64,000 bases of DNA from Sneathia vaginalis (GTDB taxonomy: Bacteria > Fusobacteriota > Fusobacteriia > Fusobacteriales > Leptotrichiaceae), in contig NZ_CP011280.1 of the NCBI RefSeq assembly GCF_000973085.1, positions 981,202 through 1,045,201 on the forward strand, given 5' to 3'. Positions 8,632 to 17,702 of the stretch are shown in pieces (the stretch's first letter is position 1; each line of letters starts with the position of its first letter). The position numbers and the translations under genes are program-made. Under the pieces are notes generated by a model. It was not told the DNA's origin. It was given only the letters and a program-made list of their open reading frames with translations, and did no database searches.

Positions 8632-10058
8632 AGAGTCACTTCCTCGTCTTCTATATCTAGATATTCTTTATTCTTTTCTAAAATTTTTCTAACCTTTTCT
8701 AGATACTCTTTTGTTTGTTCAACAGAAAATCCTATATATTTACTAGGTATTAATATATTATCTAATTCTTCCTTAGTTAATTTTAATCTACCATCAGAAA
8801 CTATTCTATCTATTAAGTGATTATCATTTCCATGAATTTTAATACTCTTAACTTCTTCCATAGATAATTCTCTAATTATTTCATGTACTTCTTGTCTATC
8901 CATACCTTTTTTTACAGCATCCATTATTATATTCTCTGTTGCCATAAATGGCAATTCTCTAATTACATTCTTTTTTATCATTTCTTCATAAACTACAACA
9001 CCATTTAATATGTCTTCTATTATCACCAATATTGCATCTACTGCTAAAAAGCTTTGTGGATATGAAAGTCTCTTGTTTGCTGAATCATCTAAAGTTCTTT
9101 CAAACCATTGTGTCATATGTACTAAATGTCCATTTAATTCTTGGCTTATTACAAACTTAGCTAATGAAGATACTCTCTCACATCTCATAGGATTTCTCTT
9201 GTACGCCATAGCTGAAGACCCTATTTGATTTTTACCAAAAGGTTCTTCTATTTCTTTTTCATGTTGCAACATTCTAAAATCATTAGTAAATTTATGTGCA
9301 GAACTTGCAAGTGATGCTAGTGTTTGTAATATATATGTATCTTGTTTTCTATCATATGTTTGTCCACTTACTTCTTGTTTTTTACTAAATCCCATTTTTT
9401 GAGTAACTAATTCATCAAGTTTTTTGAATTTTTCATAGTCATCTCCAAATAGTTCTTTAAAACTAGCACCAGTCCCTGTAGTACCTTTTACACCTCTAAA
9501 TTCCAAGTTTTCTATTCTTCTATCAATTTCATCTAGGTCATACATAAATGACTTTAACCACAGTGTAGCTCTTTTACCCACTGTACTTAACTGTGCTGCT
9601 TGATAGTGTGTGTATGATAAGCAAGGTAAATCCTTATACTTATCAGAAAACTTAACTAAATTTTGTATTACAGCTAGTAATCTCTTTTTTATCAATATTA
9701 GTGCTTGTCTTATTTGTATCAAATCTGTATTATCACCAACATATGCACTTGTAACTCCTAGGTGTATTATCCCTCTAGCTTTTGGGCACACATCTCCAAA
9801 TGTGTATACATGAGCCATGACATCATGACGTAATTTTTTCTCATATTCTCTAGCCACATCAAAGTCAATATTTGAGATATTATCTTTCATTTCTTTTAAT
9901 TGTTCATCTGTAATATTTGATAAACCTAATTGCTTTTGTGATTCTGCTAATGTATACCACAATTTTCTCCAAGTTGTAAATTTATTATCACTAGAAAATA
10001 TATACTGCATTTTCTTACTTGCATATCTAGTACATAATGGATTTTCATATCTATTCAT
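8628..10058 (-). CDS. purB: Adenylosuccinate lyase
   Basis: Cleaves adenylosuccinate to AMP (and SAICAR to AICAR if the de novo pathway is present), releasing fumarate. Fumarase/aspartase superfamily signature GSSAMAYKRNPMRCE (about residues 287-301) is visible, as are GVTSAYVGDNTD and the TxGxGA-type loop GTTGTGASF. Length of 476 aa fits the longer bacterial and eukaryote-like PurB type. It lies 2 bp after purA with no promoter between. No other de novo purine genes are in the window, so the pair most likely serves IMP-to-AMP interconversion alongside guaB and hpt. Confidence 0.95.
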   Translation of the reverse strand: MNRYENPLCTRYASKKMQYIFSSDNKFTTWRKLWYTLAESQKQLGLSNITDEQLKEMKDNISNIDFDVAREYEKKLRHDVMAHVYTFGDVCPKARGIIHLGVTSAYVGDNTDLIQIRQALILIKKRLLAVIQNLVKFSDKYKDLPCLSYTHYQAAQLSTVGKRATLWLKSFMYDLDEIDRRIENLEFRGVKGTTGTGASFKELFGDDYEKFKKLDELVTQKMGFSKKQEVSGQTYDRKQDTYILQTLASLASSAHKFTNDFRMLQHEKEIEEPFGKNQIGSSAMAYKRNPMRCERVSSLAKFVISQELNGHLVHMTQWFERTLDDSANKRLSYPQSFLAVDAILVIIEDILNGVVVYEEMIKKNVIRELPFMATENIIMDAVKKGMDRQEVHEIIRELSMEEVKSIKIHGNDNHLIDRIVSDGRLKLTKEELDNILIPSKYIGFSVEQTKEYLEKVRKILEKNKEYLDIEDEEVTL

Positions 10059-10060
10059 AC

Positions 10061-11383
<1,323 letters not shown>

Positions 11384-11457
11384 TTATTTAATTTGCTCTA
11401 TTTTTCCATACATATATTACACTATTATTCATAAAAAAGTAAATAGTTTGTGTATAA

Positions 11458-11487
11458 AAAATAGTTACTAGGCAAGTAACTATTTAT
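11458..11487 (-). terminator. Terminator downstream of hpt
   Basis: AAATAGTTAC and GTAACTATTT arms with loop TTGCCTA, followed by TTTA in the leftward direction. It separates hpt from purA. Confidence 0.75.
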
Positions 11488-11563
11488 ACTGTTTTTTTTA
11501 TTCTTGAAACGAATTCCCTTTACAACAATTTTATATCATATTTTAAATTATTGTTCAACTAAC

Positions 11564-12094
11564 TTATTCTTTATCTTGCACAACTTCTCCTAAATAAGGT
11601 AATGTTCTATATTGTTGTGCATAATCTATACCATATCCTACAATAAATACGTCTGGTATTGTAAATCCTACATAATCTACCTTAACATCATGTATTCTTC
11701 TTGAAGGTTTGTCTAATAGGGTACAAATTTTAAGGGTTTTGGGATTTCTTTGTAATAGAAATTCCTTTATTTTGTATAATGTTGTACCTGTGTCTATTAT
11801 GTCTTCTATAATCAATACATTTTTACCACAAATATCTTCATCTAGATCTTTTTTTATGTTAATATTTCCACTAGTATTCATTTCATTACCATAGCTAGAA
11901 ACGCACATAAAATCTATACGACATTTACTTGTAATTTTTCTTGAAATGTCAGCTAAAAATAGGGCTGATCCTCTTAATAACGCTACTAAAATTACTTCTT
12001 CATCTTTGAAGTCTTCTGAAATTTGTTTTCCTAATTCTTCAATTCTTTTTGCGATCTTTTCTTCGCTTATCAGTTCTTCAATATGATGTTTCAA
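11564..12094 (-). CDS. hpt: Hypoxanthine phosphoribosyltransferase
   Basis: Purine salvage: converts hypoxanthine or guanine plus PRPP to IMP or GMP. The PRPP-binding motif VLIIEDIIDTGTTL is clear (about residues 93-106), with LLRGSALFLADI and the C-terminal VDYVGFTIPDVFIVGYGIDY. Length of 176 aa is normal. The start is a TTG (12094-12092) with GGAGGG about 6 nt upstream; no better ATG exists. It feeds IMP to purA/purB (AMP) and guaB (GMP), both encoded in this window. Confidence 0.95.
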   Translation of the reverse strand: MKHHIEELISEEKIAKRIEELGKQISEDFKDEEVILVALLRGSALFLADISRKITSKCRIDFMCVSSYGNEMNTSGNINIKKDLDEDICGKNVLIIEDIIDTGTTLYKIKEFLLQRNPKTLKICTLLDKPSRRIHDVKVDYVGFTIPDVFIVGYGIDYAQQYRTLPYLGEVVQDKE

Positions 12095-12197
12095 ATTAAT
12101 CCCTCCATAATAATTGTTTCGTAAAAATGCTTTTTACTTTTTATTTTACCACTTATATGATTTTTTCGCAAATTATTCCCCACAAAATATTTTTTTG

Positions 12198-12226
12198 TTG
12201 ACAATAGTTTTTTTTTATTGTACACT
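12198..12226 (+). promoter_or_regulatory. Promoter of the tRNA cluster
   Basis: TTGACA (12198-12203), 17-nt spacer, TACACT (12221-12226), with the first tRNA base 14 nt after the -10. Confidence 0.85.
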
Positions 12227-12240
12227 ATGCTAGTAAGTGT

Positions 12241-12316
12241 GGTCGCATAGCTCAGTTGGGAGAGCACCTGCCTTACAAGCAGGGGGTCATTGGTTCGAGC
12301 CCAATTGTGACCACCA
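12241..12316 (+). tRNA. tRNA-Val (anticodon TAC)
   Basis: 76 nt including encoded CCA. Acceptor GGTCGCA pairs with TGTGACC, GTTCGAG T-loop, anticodon loop CTTACAA gives TAC. First of three closely spaced tRNAs. Confidence 0.95.
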
Positions 12317-12321
12317 TACGT

Positions 12322-12398
12322 GGAGGTGTAGCTCAGTTGGTTAGAGTGCTTGCCTGTCACGCAAGATGTCGCGAGTTCAAGTCTCGTCACTTCCGCCA
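12322..12398 (+). tRNA. tRNA-Asp (anticodon GTC)
   Basis: 77 nt with encoded CCA. Acceptor GGAGGTG pairs with CACTTCC, anticodon loop CTGTCAC gives GTC, T-loop GTTCAAG. Separated from tRNA-Val by 5 nt. Confidence 0.95.
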
Positions 12399-12400
12399 TT

Positions 12401-12477
12401 TGCCCAGATAGCTCAGTCGGTAGAGCAAGGGACTGAAAATCCCTGTGTCCGTGGTTCGATTCCGCGTTTGGGCACCA
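12401..12477 (+). tRNA. tRNA-Phe (anticodon GAA)
   Basis: Acceptor TGCCCAG pairs with TTGGGCA, followed by CCA; anticodon loop CTGAAAA gives GAA; T-loop GTTCGAT. Last gene of the tRNA cluster. Confidence 0.95.
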
Positions 12478-12486
12478 TAACTCTTT

Positions 12487-12521
12487 AAATACTTTGAGCT
12501 ATAGTTTAAAGTATTTTTTTA
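12487..12521 (+). terminator. Terminator of the tRNA cluster
   Basis: AAATACTTT and AAAGTATTT arms, followed by a T run, 10 nt after tRNA-Phe. Confidence 0.75.
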
Positions 12522-12536
12522 AATTCAGGAGATTTT

Positions 12537-13619
12537 ATGAAGTATTTAATTTTAACCGCTGCAACAGGTGGTGGTCATATTCAAGCTGCTAACAACTTGA
12601 AAAAAGAAATAGAAAAAGATGGAGATACTTGTATTGTTTATGGGCTTTTTTCAAAATCTAAATTTAAGATTGTTGAAAAAGGTTATGATTTCTTATTAAA
12701 TTCTAACCTACTAAAAACATATAGCCTATTATACAAAATATCTGACATTGACTTTATTAATCAATTCATTTTAAAGAATACCTTTATACACTACGAATTG
12801 AATCTAAAAAAAGTTTTGGAACAAGAAAAACCAGATGTAATAATCTCAACACACCCATTTGGTGTTCCGATTTATTCACAATTAAAAACACTATTTCATT
12901 TTAAAATACCATACATACAGATAATTACAGACTTTAAAGCTCACTCTACTTATATAGATAAAAAAGTAGATGCGTATATCACTGGTAGTGATTATACAAA
13001 AGAAACTTTAATTAACAAAGGTATTGATAAGGATAAAATATTTGTATTTGGTATACCTGTAAAAGAAGAATTTAGAAATACTACTTCTAAAAAAGATGAT
13101 AATAGCTTTAATATATTAATTATGGGTGGATCTTTAGGTCTTAAAAAAATGGAAAATGTTGTTGATACATTGATGCATTCTAATTTGGATATAACATTAG
13201 ATGTGGTTTGTGGTAAAAATATTAAATTGCAAAAAAGAATAACTAAGATTTTAACTAAGGATATTATCGAAGGAAAAGCTAATGTATATGGCTTTACTGA
13301 TAAGGTTAGTGAAATTATGGATAGATCTAAATTGATTATTACAAAGCCTGGTGGTCTAACTTCTAGTGAAGCGATTAATAAGCATATACCTATGCTGATA
13401 CCATTTTACATACCTGGTCAAGAAGAAGAAAATACAAGCTTCCTTGTTGAATCAAATATGGCACTAGAAATACGTAATATTAACTATATACCTGAATATG
13501 TTAAATTTTTAAAGGATAATAAGGAATATTATGAAAAGATGGTAGATAATATGAAAAAATTATCTAAATGCTATTCGGTTAGTAAGATTATTGAACTTGC
13601 AAAGAGTTTAAAAAAATAG
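12537..13619 (+). CDS. Diacylglycerol glycosyltransferase (MGDG synthase/UgtP-like, GT28)
   Basis: Membrane-associated glycosyltransferase predicted to add a hexose from a UDP-sugar to diacylglycerol. The N-terminal TAATGGGHIQAA motif is the lipid-acceptor domain signature of the MGDG-synthase N-terminal family, and the C-terminal KPGGLTSSEA (about residues 270-279) is the GT28 nucleotide-sugar site. At 360 aa it matches the family (about 370-400). Ribosome-binding site CAGGAG precedes the ATG. Monocistronic between two terminators. Whether the sugar is glucose or galactose, and whether it is processive, cannot be told. Confidence 0.82.
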   Translation: MKYLILTAATGGGHIQAANNLKKEIEKDGDTCIVYGLFSKSKFKIVEKGYDFLLNSNLLKTYSLLYKISDIDFINQFILKNTFIHYELNLKKVLEQEKPDVIISTHPFGVPIYSQLKTLFHFKIPYIQIITDFKAHSTYIDKKVDAYITGSDYTKETLINKGIDKDKIFVFGIPVKEEFRNTTSKKDDNSFNILIMGGSLGLKKMENVVDTLMHSNLDITLDVVCGKNIKLQKRITKILTKDIIEGKANVYGFTDKVSEIMDRSKLIITKPGGLTSSEAINKHIPMLIPFYIPGQEEENTSFLVESNMALEIRNINYIPEYVKFLKDNKEYYEKMVDNMKKLSKCYSVSKIIELAKSLKK

Positions 13620-13647
13620 CTAGTAGAATTAACTACTAGCTTTTTTT
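13618..13647. terminator. Bidirectional terminator between convergent genes
   Basis: AGCTAGTAG (13618-13626) and CTACTAGCT (13633-13641) with a 6-nt loop, A run on the left and T run on the right, so it can serve both strands. Confidence 0.88.
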
Positions 13648-14467
13648 ATGCTAACATAATGAATAAATTAAATGTCTTTAGTATTGAATAAAAGTCAACA
13701 ACTGCTTCTTTATTTCCTTCTATTAAATCTACAAAAATATCTCTTATCTTATCTGTAAAATCTTTTACTGTCTTGATATCAGAAGCTTTTATTACATTCT
13801 TTTTAACGTTATTACCCTTTAAATATTTGAAGATATAGTCACATTGTTCTTTTGATAATTCTATTTCTTCTATATTCATACAATAAAAATCAAATGCAAC
13901 CTTAGTTAAAACCTTATCGCTTTCTGTAACTGTTAAGACTTCTGTAAATTCTCCTCTTTTTCCAAATTCTCTATTAATTAAATTTAAATTTCTAATACAT
14001 GCGTCTACTAGTCTTACTAAACCATCTATACAGTATGCATGTATATTTATCTTACCACGATTTTCTTTTCTAATATTAGATATTTTTTCTAAGACTTTAT
14101 CAACCTTATTTTTAGTTAATAAGTCTAATACTTCTTTTTCTTCTTTAGTATCAGCCTTTATATCTTCTAACTTTCTTGTATTTTGTAAAAATTGAATTAC
14201 ACTACTGTCAAATTCTAAATAAAATCTTCCCTTTACTTCTTTGACTTCCTTTTTAGAATTTAGCTTACTTTCTATCTTAGAATCAATATATTCAGCTAAT
14301 TTTCCTTCTTTATTTCTAATATCTTCACAAAATACTTTTAAGTCTTCTAAAGTCTTTATATTATTAATCTTTTCTTCATATTTTTTGTTAATATTGTTCT
14401 TATTGATAAAGTTGATTATACCTTTTTTTGTCATAGGATGTAACTTATTTTTCAAATTATCTGACAT
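13646..14467 (-). CDS. Unknown cytosolic protein, 273 aa
   Basis: No family recognised. Lys/Glu/Ile-rich and helical, with no signal peptide or membrane segment. The middle contains an INIHAYCIDGLVRLVDACIRN stretch that could be a conserved core helix. Good ribosome-binding site (AAAAAAGGAG) 6-9 nt upstream of the ATG. It stands alone, convergent with the glycosyltransferase and divergent from the queuosine transporter. It could be lineage-specific. Confidence 0.6.
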   Translation of the reverse strand: MSDNLKNKLHPMTKKGIINFINKNNINKKYEEKINNIKTLEDLKVFCEDIRNKEGKLAEYIDSKIESKLNSKKEVKEVKGRFYLEFDSSVIQFLQNTRKLEDIKADTKEEKEVLDLLTKNKVDKVLEKISNIRKENRGKINIHAYCIDGLVRLVDACIRNLNLINREFGKRGEFTEVLTVTESDKVLTKVAFDFYCMNIEEIELSKEQCDYIFKYLKGNNVKKNVIKASDIKTVKDFTDKIRDIFVDLIEGNKEAVVDFYSILKTFNLFIMLA

Positions 14468-14589
14468 AGCTTATTCTCCTTTTTTTAGTTAAGTAAATTA
14501 TATATAATTTAATATTCATAGTCAAGCATAGTTTGTGTTTTAAAATATTTTATGTTATTATTTAATAAATATTTTTAAAAGGAGATTTT

Positions 14590-15297
14590 ATGGGAAGAAA
14601 CGAACTTATTTGGTTTTGCTATTTAGTAGTTAATTACGGTTTTATACTGTACGCTTACAAAAAATGGGGTAAAATTGGACTTATGTTATTTATACCTCTT
14701 TCTATCATTGTAGCTAATATACAAGTCAATAAATTTATATGTCTATTCGGGATAGATGCTACTATGGGAAACATTGCTTATGGGGGTATATTCTTAGTTG
14801 CTGATATTTTATCTGAAAATTATGGTAAAAAATATGCAAAACATATTGTTAGTATGGGATTTTTAACAATGATATTTATGACAGTTATAATGAACATAGC
14901 TTTAAAAATATCACCTACACCTATTGATACATTACAACCACACTTAGAAGCTTTATTCACACCATTGTATCGTTTAACTTTCGCATCTCTTGTGGCATAT
15001 GGTGCATCAAGCCTTATAGACGTATACTCATATCAAGCGATAAGAAAGGTTTTCCCAAGCTTTGGATCTATATGGATAAGAAACAATCTTAGTACCATAT
15101 TCAGTCAAATTATTGATAGTGTAGTATTTACGGTTATAGCGTTTATAGGGGTAGTAGATACTAAGACTCTGCTTTCTTTCATCTTTACAACTTATGCACT
15201 TAAATTTATTGTAGCACTTTGTGATACACCTTTTGTGTATATAGCTGCACACTGGAAGAAAACTGGTAAAATTAAGGAATTAATAGAAAGCGAGTAA
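14590..15297 (+). CDS. yhhQ: Queuosine precursor transporter (YhhQ/VUT family)
   Basis: Inner-membrane protein of the DUF165/YhhQ family, which imports queuosine precursors (preQ0/preQ1 or queuine) for tRNA modification. About six hydrophobic segments. The family signature GGIFLVADILSENYGKK lies at about residues 63-80, followed by a conserved C-terminal region with YALKFIVALCDTPFVY. Length of 235 aa is normal. Ribosome-binding site AAAGGAG. It is followed 3 bp later by xth. No queuosine biosynthesis gene is in the window, so a salvage role is plausible. Confidence 0.85.
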   Translation: MGRNELIWFCYLVVNYGFILYAYKKWGKIGLMLFIPLSIIVANIQVNKFICLFGIDATMGNIAYGGIFLVADILSENYGKKYAKHIVSMGFLTMIFMTVIMNIALKISPTPIDTLQPHLEALFTPLYRLTFASLVAYGASSLIDVYSYQAIRKVFPSFGSIWIRNNLSTIFSQIIDSVVFTVIAFIGVVDTKTLLSFIFTTYALKFIVALCDTPFVYIAAHWKKTGKIKELIESE

Positions 15298-15300
15298 TAT

Positions 15301-16065
15301 ATGTTAAAACTTTTTTCATGGAATGTTAATGGTTTTAGGGCTGTATTAAAAAAAGGATTTATGGATTTTTTCAATGAAGTAAATCCTAGTATTATAGCCT
15401 TACAGGAAATTAAGTTATCTAGTGGTCAAATAGACTTTTCTATACCAGGATATACACTGTATTGGAACTATGCAGAAAAAAAAGGATATTCTGGAACAGC
15501 AATTTTTACAAAAAAAGAAGCACTTAACGTTCAATATGGTATAGGTATAGAAGAACATGACAAAGAAGGTAGGGTAATATCTCTTGAATACGACGACTTC
15601 TTCTTTGTAACCGTCTATACACCTAACTCTAAAGATGGACTTTTAAGACTAGACTACAGAATGGAATGGGAAGATGCCTTTCTTAACTTCCTGAATGAAT
15701 TAAAGAAAAAAAAGCCAGTAATTGTTTGTGGAGATTTAAATGTTGCACATAATGAAATTGACTTGAAAAACCCAAAAACAAACACAAAAAACGCTGGATT
15801 TACTATACAAGAAAGAAATAAATTTAGTAATTTAATAGATAACGGGTACGTTGACACATTTAGATACCTATACCCTACTATGGAAAATATGTATACTTGG
15901 TGGTCATATAGACAAAATTCAAGAGCTAAGAATACCGGTTGGAGAATAGACTACTTCGTTGTTTCAGATAACTTAAAAGACAAAGTTGAAGATTCTATAA
16001 TTCATTCAGATGTTTTAGGTTCAGACCATTGCCCTATACAATTAAATATAAACTTGACATTTTAG
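15301..16065 (+). CDS. xth: Exodeoxyribonuclease III / AP endonuclease
   Basis: Base-excision repair enzyme of the exonuclease-endonuclease-phosphatase fold. Motifs in order: LFSWNVNGFRA (N-terminal Asn), IIALQEIKL (metal-binding Glu), GYSGTAIF, VTVYTPNS, VCGDLNVAH (Asp/Asn active site), WWSYRQNSR..GWRIDYF and SDHCPI (catalytic His-Asp). Length of 254 aa is typical. It starts 3 bp after the transporter stop. The promoter of tRNA-Leu overlaps its 3' end. Confidence 0.95.
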   Translation: MLKLFSWNVNGFRAVLKKGFMDFFNEVNPSIIALQEIKLSSGQIDFSIPGYTLYWNYAEKKGYSGTAIFTKKEALNVQYGIGIEEHDKEGRVISLEYDDFFFVTVYTPNSKDGLLRLDYRMEWEDAFLNFLNELKKKKPVIVCGDLNVAHNEIDLKNPKTNTKNAGFTIQERNKFSNLIDNGYVDTFRYLYPTMENMYTWWSYRQNSRAKNTGWRIDYFVVSDNLKDKVEDSIIHSDVLGSDHCPIQLNINLTF

Positions 16066-16082
16066 GCTAAATTTAATAAAAT
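16054..16082 (+). promoter_or_regulatory. Promoter of tRNA-Leu
   Basis: TTGACA (16054-16059), 17-nt spacer, TAAAAT (16077-16082). The -35 is embedded in the last codons of xth. The mature tRNA starts 17 nt after the -10. Confidence 0.82.
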
Positions 16083-16098
16083 AGGGTGTCATTTAGGT

Positions 16099-16182
16099 GC
16101 CTGGGTGGCGAAATGGTAGACGCATCAGACTCAAAATCTGACGGAGAAATCCATAAGGGTTCAAGTCCCTTCCTAGGTACCA
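16099..16182 (+). tRNA. tRNA-Leu (anticodon CAA)
   Basis: 84-nt class II tRNA with a variable arm and encoded ACCA end. Acceptor GCCTGGG pairs with CCTAGGT (two G-U pairs). Anticodon loop CTCAAAA gives CAA; T-loop GTTCAAG. Confidence 0.93.
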
Positions 16183-16204
16183 TTTTTATATATTAGGAGG
16201 AATT

Positions 16205-16999
16205 ATGTTAACACTTGAGATGACTAGTGATGAATTAAAAGCTGTAGAGTATAACGAAGAAGCTATAAAAAATATTCTAGTTTCAAGAGCGATATATAAC
16301 GAAAGCTACAATTATGAATTTAACGAAAAGGAAGCTGAAGAAATTAAATATCTTGAAAAAAATGAAATAATACGTTTATACATGCACAAAACTGTAGAAC
16401 CTAGAGTTATTGTCACAGAAAACTCTATTATAGACAGATATAACAAGGATAAGGCATATTTTGATAATCAAAACATACCTTTTACAAAGGCTCATGAAAT
16501 AATTAAGAGTCAATTAAATGCTGAAGTAAACTATGGTCTTGAACAAGATTTAGTTACTAATTTAGTTCATAATATGGCTGATACTGTAACTTTAAAAAAG
16601 GAAGATATTATCTTTTCTAAGGGAGATCCTGAATTAATTAAAACTATGGTTCTTTTTGAACTACTAACAATAGAAGCTAATAAAATAGACTTCTTCAATA
16701 AGTATGCAAAAGATATAGATATACTTAAAAAAGAAGTTAGAATTAAATACTACGTTAACCACATCTGTTCTAAAGATATTAAAATAACTGAAGAACAAGT
16801 AAGTAAGTTCTATGTAGATCACACAAATGATTTTTCAGGTGTAGATATACAAGTTGCATACAACAACATTGCATCATACTTATTCCAACAAGAAATGGAT
16901 AAAAGAACTAACGAATACATACTAAGTATTTCAGAAAAATATCATTTAGATGAAGAAGTTAAAAAATACAAAAAAGATGACAAGGATGTAGTTAACTAA
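16205..16999 (+). CDS. Unknown helical protein, possibly chaperone-like (SurA-N-like)
   Basis: 264 aa, mainly helical, Lys/Glu/Asn rich, no signal peptide. Repeated 'EEQVSKFYxxHTxDF' and 'ENSIIDRYNKDKAYFDN' segments resemble the helical chaperone part of SurA/PpiC or trigger-factor C-terminal domains, where such stretches precede a PPIase domain, but no PPIase domain is present. This resemblance is weak. Strong ribosome-binding site (AGGAGGA). The stop overlaps the trmB start (TAATG at 16997-17001), so the two are coupled. Confidence 0.55.
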   Translation: MLTLEMTSDELKAVEYNEEAIKNILVSRAIYNESYNYEFNEKEAEEIKYLEKNEIIRLYMHKTVEPRVIVTENSIIDRYNKDKAYFDNQNIPFTKAHEIIKSQLNAEVNYGLEQDLVTNLVHNMADTVTLKKEDIIFSKGDPELIKTMVLFELLTIEANKIDFFNKYAKDIDILKKEVRIKYYVNHICSKDIKITEEQVSKFYVDHTNDFSGVDIQVAYNNIASYLFQQEMDKRTNEYILSISEKYHLDEEVKKYKKDDKDVVN

Positions 17000-17694
17000 T
17001 GATAGAATACAAAGGAAAAGAACTTTGGACATACTTTTTTAATAAACCTAAAAACCACTACAATCAATATATGTTTGAGATGATTAACTATGAATCTTTC
17101 CTATATTTTGATGAAGAAGAAATTTTATCTTTCAAAAAGAATTGGTCTAAAGTATTTAATAATACCAACCCCATATTTTTAGAAATAGGTTCTGGTAGTG
17201 GTAATTTTCTAATAGAATTAGCTAGTAAAAACCCTTTATGTAACTATATTGGTGATGAATTAAGACTTAAACGTTTAGTTTATGCTAGTAGAAAAGCAAA
17301 AAATCATAGTCTTAATAATGTTAAATTTATTAGAATTGATGCAAATAAACTAGATAAATTCTTAGATAATGGTGAATTATCTGGTGTATATATTAATTTC
17401 CCTGATCCATGGGAAAATGAAGAACATAAAAGAATACTATCAAATGATCTTTTGGAAAAACTATACCCAATATTAAAAGAAAATGGTAAAATATTTTTCA
17501 AAACTGATCATACTGATTATTACAACTCTGTTTTAAAACTTATTAGTAAGAATGAAAAGTATAAGTTGGTGTTTAATACAGATGACTTACACTCTACCGA
17601 ACTAAGACATGATAATATTAAAACAGAATTCGAACATTTGTTTATAAACAAGATAAAAACAACTATTAAATACATAGAAATTATTAAGTGTTAG
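16999..17694 (+). CDS. trmB: tRNA (guanine-N7-)-methyltransferase
   Basis: SAM-dependent methylation of G46 in tRNA variable loops. SAM site FLEIGSGSGNFLIELA (about residues 54-69), the family hallmark NFPDPWENEEHKRR-like stretch (here FPDPW then HKRIL, about 133-146) and the C-terminal TEFEHLF (normally TxYExkF) are visible. Length of 231 aa is typical. Start codon overlaps the stop of the upstream unknown gene. Confidence 0.93.
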   Translation: MIEYKGKELWTYFFNKPKNHYNQYMFEMINYESFLYFDEEEILSFKKNWSKVFNNTNPIFLEIGSGSGNFLIELASKNPLCNYIGDELRLKRLVYASRKAKNHSLNNVKFIRIDANKLDKFLDNGELSGVYINFPDPWENEEHKRILSNDLLEKLYPILKENGKIFFKTDHTDYYNSVLKLISKNEKYKLVFNTDDLHSTELRHDNIKTEFEHLFINKIKTTIKYIEIIKC

Positions 17695-17702
17695 GATAAT
17701 AT

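Noticed and set aside
12091..12399. 102-codon leftward open frame with sequences like RLELATSCVTGKHSNQLSY and WARTNDPLLVRQVLSQLSY
   Set aside because: It is the antisense of the tRNA-Val and tRNA-Asp genes; this is a well-known spurious protein pattern.
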